From positions 4,191,001-4,255,000 of the forward strand of contig NZ_AP018365.1 of the NCBI RefSeq assembly GCF_016756395.1: a stretch of DNA of 64,000 nucleotides, read 5' to 3'. The notes beneath the pieces are model-generated. The model did no database searches, was not told where the DNA came from, and was given only the letters and a program-made list of their open reading frames with translations. Source of the stretch: Streptomyces sp. SN-593. Its GTDB lineage: Bacteria > Actinomycetota > Actinomycetes > Streptomycetales > Streptomycetaceae. Of the stretch, positions 8,462 to 17,800 are shown in pieces (within the stretch, counting starts at the first letter, position 1; every line of letters starts with the position of its first letter). Both the position numbers and the translations under genes were made by a program.

Positions 8462-8817
8462 GTCGTCCTCCGCCGCGCCTCGCCGCCTGTCCGGGTCACT
8501 CCGTCAACTCCGGACCAGCGCCGGTACGCCTCGACCCGGCGCGCCCCGTCCGGAGGTGGTTCGGGCAGGGGCAGTTCAGCCAAGCCGATGTCCTGGTGGA
8601 ACCCCTCCCGGACACAACGGGCAACCAGGCGGGAGTCGCTGGTGAGGTCGACCTTGACCACGGTCACCTCTACACCCAGGACGGTCGTGGCGAACGGAAC
8701 GGCCAGGTGTTCGTCGATGACCGCCAGGAATCCGTTGACTGCCTCGACCTCGTCGTACGTGTCAACGGTCGCTTCCTCGATCAGCGCGTCCAGTTCGGCG
8801 GTGCCGCGTGTGCTCAT
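8458..8817 (-). CDS. CcbP-like calcium-binding protein
   Basis: The product is a 119-residue acidic protein resembling the calcium-binding family named after cyanobacterial CcbP (PF11535). Visible family features are the opening STRGTAELDALIEEATVDTY, the central VPFATTVLGVEVTVVKVDL, and the C-terminal LPLPEPPPDGARRVEAYRRW. Calcium is thought to bind on a negatively charged surface, not in EF hands; none is present here. The ATG at 8817 was preferred over an upstream start because the family begins there. It is the first gene of a two-gene unit with the unknown protein at 7283-8461. Streptomycete members are not characterised, so a role in calcium buffering or signalling is inference. Confidence 0.7.
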   Translation of the reverse strand: MSTRGTAELDALIEEATVDTYDEVEAVNGFLAVIDEHLAVPFATTVLGVEVTVVKVDLTSDSRLVARCVREGFHQDIGLAELPLPEPPPDGARRVEAYRRWSGVDGVTRTGGEARRRTT

Positions 8818-8936
8818 CTCAGCCACGGTAGCGAGCCGGTGCGCGCGTCGTCGTCCGCTTCCACGAGAATGCCGCCGTGGTACGACCATGTGTTGTCGCC
8901 ACTGGTGTGGGGTTCGTTGCTCGTAAGGTCATGCCT

Positions 8937-9836
8937 ATGCGACTGAGTACTGTGATTCTGCCGATCTACCGCTGGGCCGAGGGGCGGAAGGTGTGGCAGG
9001 GAGCCGAGGAACTCGGCTTCCACACCGCCTACACCTACGACCACCTGTCGTGGCGCGTGCCGTTCCGGGACCGGACGTGGTTCGGCGCGATCCCGACGCT
9101 GACCGCGGCCGCCGGCGTGACCGACAACATCCGCCTGGGCACCCTCGTCACCTCACCCAACTTCCGTCATCCCGTGCCGCTGGCGAAGGAGTTGATGACG
9201 CTCGACGACGTCAGCGGCGGGCGGGTGACGCTCGGGATCGGAGCCGGCGGGACCGGGTTCGACGCGACCGTCCTCGGACAGCAGCCCTGGACGCCGAGGG
9301 AGCGGGCCGACCGCTTCGCCGAGTTCGTCGAACTCCTCGACCGCCTCCTGGTCCAGGGCGACATCACCTTCAACGGCCGCTTCTACTCCGCCGTCGAGGC
9401 CCGCAACGTCCCCGGCTGCGTGCAGATCCCCCGCCTGCCCTTCGCCGTCGCGGCCACCGGCCCGCGCGGCATGAAGCTCGCCGCGAAGTACGGGCAAGCG
9501 TGGGTGACCACCGGCGACCCCGCCCTGTACGAGACCGGCACCCCCAAGGAGTCCCTGGACGCGATCCGCGGCCAGGTCGACCGCCTCTCGACCGCCCTGC
9601 GCGACGCCGCACGGGACCCCGAGAGCGTGCCCAAGATCCTCCTCACCGGCTTCACCCCCGACCGCGCCACCCCCTTCGAATCCCTGGACGCCTTCGTCGA
9701 CTTCGCCGGCCGCCACGCGGAGGCCGGCATCACCGAGATCGTCATCCACTGGCCCATCCCCGACTCCGACTTCGCCTACGACCACCCGACCTTCGAACGC
9801 ATCGCCATCGAAGCGCCGGGCCAACTGGGCATCTGA
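8937..9836 (+). CDS. LLM class (luciferase-like) flavin/F420-dependent oxidoreductase
   Basis: This 299-residue TIM-barrel oxidoreductase belongs to the luciferase-like monooxygenase superfamily. N-terminal MRLSTVILPIYRW, YDHLSWR (about 33), TAAAGVTDNIRLGTLVTSPNFRHP (about 50-73) and DVSGGRVTLGIGAGG (about 85) are typical, with a later PFAVAATGPRGMKLAAKYG. Actinobacterial members often use coenzyme F420, but cofactor and substrate cannot be read here. The ATG at 8937 fits AAGG eight bases upstream; an in-frame ATG six bases earlier is less well placed. A truncated copy of its 5' end lies at 6943-7160. A ccbP-like gene is divergent. Confidence 0.88.
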   Translation: MRLSTVILPIYRWAEGRKVWQGAEELGFHTAYTYDHLSWRVPFRDRTWFGAIPTLTAAAGVTDNIRLGTLVTSPNFRHPVPLAKELMTLDDVSGGRVTLGIGAGGTGFDATVLGQQPWTPRERADRFAEFVELLDRLLVQGDITFNGRFYSAVEARNVPGCVQIPRLPFAVAATGPRGMKLAAKYGQAWVTTGDPALYETGTPKESLDAIRGQVDRLSTALRDAARDPESVPKILLTGFTPDRATPFESLDAFVDFAGRHAEAGITEIVIHWPIPDSDFAYDHPTFERIAIEAPGQLGI

Positions 9837-10157
9837 GCCGAGTCGCCGAGGCTACGAGGCCACGGCTTGGACGCCGCTCCTCTGGGTGGACTGCGTCGAT
9901 GGGGCCAAGCGGTCAGCGGACCCGGTTGCTCCGGTCAGCGAGCCGTGCACTGCACGTCGCGCCGTGTCGGCAGTCCCGTGAAAGCGGACGACCAGGCACC
10001 CGCCCGCTCGCCGGCCTGGCAAAGGTGAGCGGAAGGAGCACCGCGGAACTGAAACACGCTGGGTGCCCGACGCCTGGCCCGCCGCACACCCGACGCTCCG
10101 GCGATCGGCAACACCACGGTTCGGCGGCACCCGACACCCCGCCGCAAGGAGGACAGC
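9837..10157 (+). other. Intergenic stretch, nothing recognised
   Basis: About 320 bp between the LLM gene and the cupin gene. I see no gene, clear hairpin or promoter, only the AAGGAGG serving the downstream GTG start. Confidence 0.4.
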
Positions 10158-10670
10158 GTGCCCACCGCACAGCAGTGGATCGACAGCCTCGGCCTGGAGC
10201 CGCACGTGGAGGGCGGGTACTTCAGGCGTACCTACCAGGCCGATCACCGGCCGATGGTCAGCACCCCGCACGGGGAACGCCACCTGCTCACCTCCATCCA
10301 CTACCTGCTCACCGAGTCCTCGCCGATCGGCCACTGGCATCTCAACCGGTCCGACATCCTGCACTTCCACCACTCCGGCGCCCCCCTGACCTATCACCTG
10401 ATTCACCCGGACGGGCGGCTGCGGACCGCCGTGCTCGGCCAGGACCCCGGCCAGGGCCACGTGCTGATGCTCGCCGTGCCCGGCGACGTGTGGAAGGCGA
10501 CCCATCTGACCGGTGGCGGGCACGCCCTGATCAGCGAGGCCGTCGCGCCCGGCTTCGACTACGCCGACATGACGCTCGGCCGCCCCGACGTGCTGACGGC
10601 ACGCTTCCCGCAGCACGCCGAGCTGATCCGCCGCTACGTCCGCCAGGCCCCGCCGCCCGGTGGCGCATGA
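10158..10670 (+). CDS. Cupin protein, DUF985 family
   Basis: The product is a 170-residue single-domain beta-barrel cupin of the DUF985 (PF06172) type. The family hallmark EGGYFRRTYQ lies near residue 20, and conserved SIHYLLTE, SPIGHWHLNRSDILHFHH (about 56-75) and DVWKATHL (about 112) follow. The histidines could hold a metal, but activity is not established in most members. The GTG at 10158 is fixed by AAGGAGG six bases upstream. It stands alone between the LLM gene and a secreted-protein gene. Confidence 0.85.
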   Translation: MPTAQQWIDSLGLEPHVEGGYFRRTYQADHRPMVSTPHGERHLLTSIHYLLTESSPIGHWHLNRSDILHFHHSGAPLTYHLIHPDGRLRTAVLGQDPGQGHVLMLAVPGDVWKATHLTGGGHALISEAVAPGFDYADMTLGRPDVLTARFPQHAELIRRYVRQAPPPGGA

Positions 10671-10783
10671 GGCCGTTTCGGCCAATATCCCCCTACGTCT
10701 GTCGCAAGGGGGCCTTGAGGAGGACATTGTGCGGTCACACCACTCCGTACGGTCAACCTCTCGCCTCAAGGAGGACCCGCCCC

Positions 10784-11470
10784 ATGCGAAGAATCGGCGC
10801 GCTCGTCACCGTTCTGCTGGCGGCGCTCGTCGCGGCCGCCGTCCCCGCCACCGCGGCATCCCCGTCCGCCGCCGCCGGCCCCGTCCTGAGCCAGACGGTG
10901 CCCGGCGGCCCGCCCGTCAACCCGGGGGACATCCTGAAGTCCTCGCTCACCCCCGGCACGACGCTGAACTTCACCACCGTTCCCGGCGGCCCGGTGGGCC
11001 TGTTCTGCAAGCAGTCGACCTGGGCGGCGCAGGTGCTGTCCAACCCGTCCGCGCCGGGAACCGCGGTGGCCAACCTGCTCAACCCGTTCTCGATCGCCTC
11101 GTGCTTCGACAACTCGCCGACGGTCACCGGCGTGGTCGGTGTCACGGTCGGCAGCCTCCCGGCGACCGTGACGGTCAGTGACGCCTCGGGCTACCCGATC
11201 CAGATCCTGCCGTCGACGGCTCCGCTGGTGATCTCGTACACCGTGACCACCACCGGTGCGCCGACCGTCACCTGCACCTTCCAGGCGGGCGGCCCCGTGG
11301 CCGGCTCCACCGCACCCGGCGGTGCGCCGTGGCAGTTCACGAACCAGCCGTTCAAGCTGGTCAGCGGGTCGCTGCCGGCCTGCGGGACCGCGCCCACCGC
11401 CTTCCTGACCGCCGGGTACAGCCCCGTCCTGGACGCGACCGCGGGCGGCACCACGGTCTACGTGAACTGA
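10784..11470 (+). CDS. Secreted protein of unknown function
   Basis: The 228-residue precursor has a Sec signal peptide (MRRIGALVTVLLAALVAAAV, cleavage probably after PATA, about residue 25). The mature part is Ser/Thr/Pro/Gly-rich with beta-strand character and at least four cysteines (CKQS, SCFD, CTFQ, ACGT) that could form two disulfides. No catalytic motif is seen. The ATG follows AAGGAGG at about 10769. It converges with the nar operon, and a shared hairpin separates them. Similar secreted proteins occur in streptomycetes without assigned function. Confidence 0.75.
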   Translation: MRRIGALVTVLLAALVAAAVPATAASPSAAAGPVLSQTVPGGPPVNPGDILKSSLTPGTTLNFTTVPGGPVGLFCKQSTWAAQVLSNPSAPGTAVANLLNPFSIASCFDNSPTVTGVVGVTVGSLPATVTVSDASGYPIQILPSTAPLVISYTVTTTGAPTVTCTFQAGGPVAGSTAPGGAPWQFTNQPFKLVSGSLPACGTAPTAFLTAGYSPVLDATAGGTTVYVN

Positions 11471-11502
11471 TCCTCCCGACCGGCCTGACGCGGCCCGGCC
11501 CA

Positions 11503-11536
11503 CCTGACGCGGCCCGGCCGACCGGACCGCGTCAGG
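11503..11536. terminator. Bidirectional terminator hairpin between secreted-protein gene and narI
   Basis: CCTGACGCGG (11503-11512) pairs perfectly with CCGCGTCAGG (11527-11536) around a 14-nt loop that can itself pair partly. A second copy of the left arm lies at 11484-11493, so two alternative stems are possible. The right arm contains the narI stop codon (11532-11534). Confidence 0.7.
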
Positions 11537-12251
11537 CGTCGAGGCGGTCCCAACCGCGCGGCTGGGGCCGCTCGGTGAGCGGCCCCCGGCTGCGGTAGAC
11601 GAGGTACGGGCGGAAGAGGTACTGCACGGGAGCGCTGAACATGTGCACCAGGCGGGTGTACGGCACCACCGCGATGAGCACCATGCCGACGACCGCGTGG
11701 ATGCGGTAGGTCAGCGGGGCCCCGGACATCAGGTCGGTCCTGGGGTCGAGCGTGAACAGGCTGCGGGACCAGGGCGCGATGGTGGTGCGGTAGTCGTAGC
11801 CGTGGCCGAGGGACGAGTTGGTCAGCTTGGCGTACAGGCCCATCGCGATCTCGCCGAGCAGCAGAACGTACATGAACTTGTCGTTGCGGGTGGTCGCCAG
11901 GAGCACGGGCGCGTTGGTGCGGCGCCGGTACACCAGCAGCGCGATGCCGCCGATCGCCAGCAGGCCCGCGAGGGTACCGCCGACCAGGGAGAACAGGTGG
12001 TAGACGTGCTCGTCCACGCCGATCGCGTCGGTCCAGGACTCCGGGACGAACAGCCCCATGAGGTGGCCGACGAGCACGAAGAGGATGCCGTAGTGGAAGA
12101 CCGGTGAGGCCACGGACAGCAGCCGGGACTCGTAGATCTGCGACGAGCGCGTGGTCCAGCCGAAGGTGTCGTAACGGTGCCGCCAGATCAGACCGGTGAC
12201 GAGGAGCGCGAAAGCGACGTACGGCAGGGCGCCCCACAGCAGGATGTTCAT
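11532..12251 (-). CDS. narI: Respiratory nitrate reductase gamma subunit (cytochrome b)
   Basis: This 239-residue integral membrane protein has five predicted helices. It holds two b-type haems and passes quinol electrons to NarH. Visible features are the N-terminal helix LLWGALPYVAFALLVTGLIW, FHYGILFVLVGHLMGLFVP with haem-ligand histidines (about 52-70), and RIHAVVGMVLIAVVPYTRLVH with the second pair (about 185-206). Length fits NarI. It is the last gene of narGHJI. Unlike the other junctions of the operon, it is separated from narJ by 186 bp containing 8-bp repeats. GGAGAG lies about 8 bp upstream of the ATG. Confidence 0.95.
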   Translation of the reverse strand: MNILLWGALPYVAFALLVTGLIWRHRYDTFGWTTRSSQIYESRLLSVASPVFHYGILFVLVGHLMGLFVPESWTDAIGVDEHVYHLFSLVGGTLAGLLAIGGIALLVYRRRTNAPVLLATTRNDKFMYVLLLGEIAMGLYAKLTNSSLGHGYDYRTTIAPWSRSLFTLDPRTDLMSGAPLTYRIHAVVGMVLIAVVPYTRLVHMFSAPVQYLFRPYLVYRSRGPLTERPQPRGWDRLDA

Positions 12252-12298
12252 CAGCGGCTCTCCGGTCAGACGGTCGGGCGGTCGGTCAGTCGGGCGCT

Positions 12299-12325
12299 CG
12301 GTCAGTCGGTCAGTCGGTCAGTCGG
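12299..12325. repeat. 8-bp tandem repeat between narJ and narI
   Basis: CGGTCAGT occurs three times in perfect tandem (12299-12322) plus a partial copy, with diverged units (GGTCGGTCAGTCGG and similar) back to about 12262. It fills much of the narJ-narI gap and would be transcribed in the operon mRNA. Confidence 0.85.
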
Positions 12326-12437
12326 ATGTTCGGGTGAATCCGGCGGGCGGGCGGGGCGCCAGGACGGGCGGGTGCAAGCGGTCCTCGGCGTCCTGACCCG
12401 GGCCCCTCGGGGCAGGGCGGCAGGGCCCGTGCCGGCT

Positions 12438-13121
12438 CTACTCCGTCAGCACCGGCAGCAACCCGAGGTGGCCGTACGGCACCAACCCCACGTCCTCGCT
12501 CGGCGGCCCCCCGCGGGCCATCGCCATCGCCTGCGCCCGGTCCGCCGGGGACGCGCCGGGCAGCGTGCCGCACACGGCCTCCAGCACCCGGGCGTAGGGC
12601 GTGCCGTTCTCGGTGAGGGCCAGCCGCAGGAGCTCCAGGGCGGGCCGGTGCTCCCGCAGCAGCGTGTCGGTACGGGTCTCCGCGCAGAACTCCAGGACCA
12701 CCGGCAGGAAGTCGGGGAGGTCGTCGCCCCGCGGCTCCAGCCCGTACCGGCGGTAGTGCTCCTTGAAGCGGACCAGGGCGGCCCCGCGGCGCCGGGTGTC
12801 GCCCTCGGTCCACCAGGTCAGGTGCAGGCAGTGGCGGCTGGTGAAGTCGAAGGTGCCGACGTACGCCTCGGCCGCGGCCGCCGGCTCCGCCGCCGCCAGG
12901 TGCTCGACCAGCGGCAGCAGCACCCCCGCGCCCTGGGTGCCCAGGGACCGCAGCGCGTCCCCGACCAGCGGAAGCCCGCCGGCCAGCTCGGCGTCGGGAT
13001 AGGCCAGCAGCCGGGCCGCGGCCTGGTACAGCACGGCCGCCGCGTACGGGACCGGCTCGCGCGACGGCCGCCCGGCCGCCCCCACCGCCCCCGCCGCCCT
13101 CACCGCTCCTGGCGCCCTCAC
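12438..13121 (-). CDS. narJ: Nitrate reductase molybdenum cofactor assembly chaperone
   Basis: This 227-residue all-helical chaperone binds apo-NarG and allows molybdopterin insertion before membrane docking. Family features are YQAAARLLAYPD near the N-terminus, YVGTFDFTSRHCLHLTWWTEGDTRRRG (about residues 93-118) and FKEHYRRYGLE...DDLPDFLPVVLEF (about 124-150). The start is taken as GTG at 13121 because it overlaps the narH stop as GTGA, giving a natural length. A longer frame to 13310 lies wholly inside narH and is rejected. The first 20 residues are an Ala/Gly run. An out-of-frame GTG-rich tract makes the exact start uncertain by a few codons. Confidence 0.92.
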   Translation of the reverse strand: MRAPGAVRAAGAVGAAGRPSREPVPYAAAVLYQAAARLLAYPDAELAGGLPLVGDALRSLGTQGAGVLLPLVEHLAAAEPAAAAEAYVGTFDFTSRHCLHLTWWTEGDTRRRGAALVRFKEHYRRYGLEPRGDDLPDFLPVVLEFCAETRTDTLLREHRPALELLRLALTENGTPYARVLEAVCGTLPGASPADRAQAMAMARGGPPSEDVGLVPYGHLGLLPVLTE

Positions 13122-14827
13122 CGCTGCCCCTCGTCGTCGCTGGTCTGCCGCCTGCGCAGCCCGTGGAGGTTCTCCAGGCTGACCAGCGGGAGCCGCCGCC
13201 GGCCGGAGTCCTCGCCGAAGGGCCCCGCGCCGCCGCCCGCGCCCGTGGGTCCGCCGCCCGCGCCGCCCGTCCCTCCCATGCCCGGGCCGCCCTCGTGGTC
13301 CAGGGAGCACTCCTGCGGCAGCGCCGACTCCTCCAGCCGCCGCGCCTCGCCCATCGCGGCGGTCGGGATGACGTACCGCTCCTCGTACTTGGCGATGGCC
13401 AGCAGCCGGTACATCTCCTCGATCTCCCGGCCGCTCATGCCGACCGCGCCGGCCGCCTCCGACGGCGCACCGGCCTCGGCCTCGCCGAGGTTGACCGCCC
13501 GCATGTGCGCGCGCATCGCGGCCAGCTTCTCCAGCGACGCCCGGACCGGTGCCGGATCACCGGCCGTGAACAGCCCGGCCAGGTACTCCACCGGGATGTG
13601 CAGGGCGTCGATCGCGCCGAACAGGTTGCCGGCGTCCTCCCCGTCGTGACCGGTCCCGGTCAGCGCCTCCACCACCGGCGACAGCGGCGGGATGTACCAG
13701 ACCATCGGCATCGTCCGGTACTCCGGGTGCAGCGGCAGGGCGACGCGGTAACGGCTGACCAGCGCGTGCACCGGCGAGCGGCGGGCGGCCTCGATCCAGT
13801 CGTCCGCGACGCCGTCGCGCTCCGCCGCACGCCGCACCCGCGGGTCCTCCGGGTCGAGGAAGACGCCGAGCTGCGCCCCGTACAGGTCCTGCTCGTCGGG
13901 CACCGAGGCGGCGGCCGTCACCGCGTCCGCGTCGTAGAGGACGACACCGAGGTAGCGCAGCCGGCCCACGCACGTCTCCGAGCACACCGTGGGGAGCCCG
14001 ACCTCGATCCGCGGGTAGCAGAAGGTGCACTTCTCGGCCTTGCCGGTGCGGTGGTTGAAGTACATCTTCTTGTACGGGCAGGCGGTCACGCACTGGCGCC
14101 ACCCGCGGCAGTGGTCCTGGTCGACCAGGACGATGCCGTCCTCCTCGCGCTTGTAGAGGGCGCCGGAGGGGCAGGAGGCGACGCACGCCGGGTTCAGGCA
14201 GTGCTCGCAGATCCTCGGCAGGTAGAACATGAAGGTCTGCTCGAAGGCGGTACGCACCTTCTCCGCGACATCCGCGACCGGTCCGGCCTGCTCCCGGATC
14301 TCCGCCTCCCGGGTCGCAGCTTTCCGGGTCACCGCTTCCCGGGTCGCCGCCTCCACCGGGTCCGCCCCCGCGTGCTCGACCGACCCCCCGAGGTCGTCGT
14401 CCCAGTTGGCGCTCCACTCGATCTTCATCGGTTTGCCGGTGAGCAGCGAGCGTGCCTCGGCCACCGGATAGTCCTCGCCCAGCGGCGCGTTGACGAGGTT
14501 CTGGTAGTCGTACGTCCACGGCTCGTAGTAGTCCTTGATGCCGGGCAGCACCGGGCTGGCGAAGATGTTCGCCAGCCGCGCCACCCGGCTGCCGGCTCGC
14601 AGGGTGAGCCCGCCGCGGCGGTTGAGCCGCCAGCCGCCCCGCCACCGGTCCTGGTCCTGCCAGCGGCGCGGGTAGCCCTGGCCCGGCCGGGTCTCCACGT
14701 TGTTGAACCAGGCGTACTCCATGCCGCGCCGGTTGGTCCACGTCTGCTTGCAGGTGACCGAACACGTGTGGCAGCCGATGCACTTGTCGAGGTTCATCAC
14801 CATCGCGACCTGCGCCATGACCCGCAT
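13118..14827 (-). CDS. narH: Respiratory nitrate reductase beta subunit (iron-sulfur)
   Basis: This 569-residue electron-transfer subunit carries three [4Fe-4S] and one [3Fe-4S] clusters. Cys motifs are CIGCHTCSVTCKQ (about residue 16), CEHCLNPACVASCPSG (about 210) and CRGWRQCVTACPYKK (about 243). In the last, Trp replaces one Cys, as usual for the [3Fe-4S] site. KCTFCYPRIEVGLPTVCSETC (about 270) follows. Its ATG overlaps the narG stop by one base (TGATG), with GGAGG ten bases upstream inside narG. Residues about 157-182 hold a pentapeptide-like repeat (ATREA, VTRKA, ATREA) not expected in the family. The C-terminus is Gly/Ala-rich and runs into narJ. Confidence 0.96.
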   Translation of the reverse strand: MRVMAQVAMVMNLDKCIGCHTCSVTCKQTWTNRRGMEYAWFNNVETRPGQGYPRRWQDQDRWRGGWRLNRRGGLTLRAGSRVARLANIFASPVLPGIKDYYEPWTYDYQNLVNAPLGEDYPVAEARSLLTGKPMKIEWSANWDDDLGGSVEHAGADPVEAATREAVTRKAATREAEIREQAGPVADVAEKVRTAFEQTFMFYLPRICEHCLNPACVASCPSGALYKREEDGIVLVDQDHCRGWRQCVTACPYKKMYFNHRTGKAEKCTFCYPRIEVGLPTVCSETCVGRLRYLGVVLYDADAVTAAASVPDEQDLYGAQLGVFLDPEDPRVRRAAERDGVADDWIEAARRSPVHALVSRYRVALPLHPEYRTMPMVWYIPPLSPVVEALTGTGHDGEDAGNLFGAIDALHIPVEYLAGLFTAGDPAPVRASLEKLAAMRAHMRAVNLGEAEAGAPSEAAGAVGMSGREIEEMYRLLAIAKYEERYVIPTAAMGEARRLEESALPQECSLDHEGGPGMGGTGGAGGGPTGAGGGAGPFGEDSGRRRLPLVSLENLHGLRRRQTSDDEGQR

Positions 14828-17800
14828 CAGTACGCCACCTCCTGCGTGCGGCGGCGGATCACGGTGACCTCGTCCCGCTGGTTCCCGGTCGGACCGAGGT
14901 AGTTGAAGGCCCAGCTCAACTGGGCGTAGCCGCCGATGAGGTGGCTCGGTTTGAGGAGCAGCCGGGTGAGCGAGTTGTGGGTGCCGCCGCGGCGGCCGGT
15001 AGCCTGCGCCTTGGGTACGGCGACGGTGCGCTCCTGGGCGTGGTGCATGTACACGGTGCCGGCCGGCATCCGGTGCGAGACGATCGCGCGGGCGACGACG
15101 ACGCCGTTGCGGTTGACCGCCTCGATCCAGTCGTTGTCGCGGACCCCGATGGCGTCGGCGTCCTGCGGAGACATCCAGATCACCTGCCCGCCGCGCGAGA
15201 GCGACAGCATGAACAGGTTGTCCTGGTACTCCGAGTGGATGGACCACTTGTTGTGCGGGGTGAGGTAGCGCACCGTCACCTCCCGCTGCCCGTCGGGGCC
15301 GAGGGCGGGTTCGCCGAAGAGCCGGTGCATGTCCAGCGGCGGCCGGTAGACCGGCAGCGCCTCGCCGACCTCGTGCATCCAGTCGTGGTCGAGGAAGAAC
15401 TGCTGGCGGCCGGTGAGGGTGTGCCACGGCTTGAGCTGCTCGACGTTCTGGGTGAACGGGCTGTAGCGCCGCCCGCCCGCCTCGCTGCCGGACCACTCGG
15501 GAGAGGCGATGACGGGCACCGGCGCGGCCTGCGTGTCGGCGTAGGTGACGCGGCGCGCCTCGCTGTCCGCCGCGAGGTGCGCCATGGCCTGGCCGGTCCT
15601 GCGCTCCAGGGTGCGGAAGCCCTGCACGGCGAGGCGGCCGTTGGTCGTGCCGGACAGGGCGAGGACGGCGTTGGCCGCCTTGGCCGCGGTGTCCAGCAGC
15701 GGCCGCCCGTCCGCCGGGCCGCCCCCGGTGGCCGCCCCGTTGAGCGCGCGCAGCACCTCGATCTCGGTGTCCGGGTGCAGCGTCAGCCCCTTGGCGGGCA
15801 GCCCGAGTTCCTCCGCGAGCGGTCCGAGCGAGGCCATCTTGGCGGCGATCGCCGTGTAGTCGCGCTCCACCACGGTCAGCCCCGGCATGGTGACGCCGGG
15901 CACCGGTGCACACTCCCCGCGCCGCCAGTCGAGGGCGAGCCCCCCGGGCTGGGCGGTCTCCGCGGGCGTGTCGTGCTGCAACGCGGTCGCCACCAGGTCC
16001 CGCCGGGTGCCGAGGTGGTCCGCGGCCAGCTCGCTGAACCGCCGCGCGATCGCGTGGAAGGCGTCGAAGTCGGTACGGGCCTGCCACGGCGGGTCGATGG
16101 CCGGCGAGAAGGCGTGCACGTAGGGGTGCATGTCGGTGCTGGACAGGTCGTGCTTCTCGTACCAGGTCGCGGCGGGCAGGGTGATGTCGGACAGCAGTGT
16201 GGAGGACGTCATCCGGAAGTCCAGGGACAGCAGCAGGTCGAGCTTCCCCTCGGGCGCCCGGTCGTGCCAGACGACGTCGCGCGGCCGGACCTCGGGCCCC
16301 GCCTCCTGCGCCCGCAGCGAGGAGTGCGTGCCGAGCAGGTGCTTGGTGAAGTACTCGGCGCCCTTGGCGGAGGAGCCCAGCAGGTTGGCGCGCCAAAGGG
16401 TGAGTACCCGCGGCCAGTTCCGCGGGGCGTCGGGGTCCTCGCCGGCGAACTTCAGCGTGCCCGCGCGCAGCTCGTCGACGGCCGCGCGGACCGGGTCGTC
16501 GGCGTCACCGAGGTCGAGGGGGTTGCGGTCGAAGGTCGGGTAGGACGGCATCCAGCCGGCCCGGGTGGCCTGCGCGAGGCAGTCGGCCGCGGTCATGCCG
16601 GCGAACCGGCCCTGCCCGAGCGGCGAGGCGAGCACGTCGGCGGGGAAGCGGTCGTAGCGCCACTGGTCGGTGTGCAGGAACCAGTAGGCGGTGCCGATCG
16701 CCTGCCGGGGCGGCCGGGACCAGTCGGCGGCGCCGGCCAGCGTCGCCCAGCCGGTCGACGGGCGGGTCTTCTCCTGGCCGACGTAGTGCGCCCAGCCCCC
16801 GCCGTTGCGGCCCTGGCAGCCGGTGAGCTGGAGCAGCGCGAGGAAGGCGCGGTAGATGGTCTCGGAGTGGAACCAGTGGTTGGTGCCGGCGCCCATCAGG
16901 ATCATGCAGCGGCCCTTCGACCGCTCGGCGGTGGCCGCGAACTCCCGCGCGATCCGGACGCAGGCGGCCGCCGGCACCGAGGTGTGGACCTGCTGCCAGC
17001 CGGGGGTGCCGGGCGTGTCCGGGTCCTCGTACGAGGCGGGCCAGTCGCCGGGCAGGCCGGCGCGGCCGACACCGTACTGCGCGAGCAGCAGGTCGTGGAC
17101 GGTGGTCACCAGCCGGCCGCCGGGCAGCCGGACCGCCGGCACCCCGCGGCGTACGACGCCGCCGCGCCCCTGGCCGTGCGGCCCGCCGTCGGTGTCGAAC
17201 CGGGGCAGCAGCACCTCGACCGGCACGGCGCCCTCGACGTCGAGCATCGTGAGCGCCGGACTGATCCGGCCGAGGTCGAGGTTCCAGCGGCCTTGGCCGG
17301 ACTCGGTCCACCGGAAGCCGACGGAGCCGCCGGGGACCGCGGGGCGCGCGGTGGCCTCGTCCCAGACGACGGTCTTCCACCGCGCGGCGTCCGTGTCCGT
17401 GTCCGCATCCGTGTCCGCGGCACCGGCACCGGCCGGGTCCGTAGCGGAACCGGCGCCGCCGGCCGTGGCACCCTCGTCCAGGTCGGCCGCCCGGAGGAAC
17501 TTGTCCGGCACGTGCCCGCCCTCGCGCTCGGCGAGCGTGACGAGGAACGGCAGGTCGGTGTAGCGGCGCACGTAGTCGGTGAAGAACGGCACCTGCCGGT
17601 CGACGAAGAACTCCTTCAGCACCACGTGGCCCATGCCGATCGCCAACGCGCCGTCCGTCCCCGGGTGCGGGTGGAGCCACTCGTCGGCGAACTTGGCGTT
17701 GTCGGCGTAGTCCGGCGCGACCACGACGACCTTCTGGCCCCGGTAGCGGGCCTCGGCCATCCAGTGCGCGTCGGGGGTGCGGGTGACGGGGACGTTGGAG

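Noticed and set aside
13163..14902. A 579-codon reading frame on the plus strand across narH
   Set aside because: It is a mirror of narH on the other strand, with no recognisable protein and Arg/His/Val-rich composition typical of antisense GC-rich frames.
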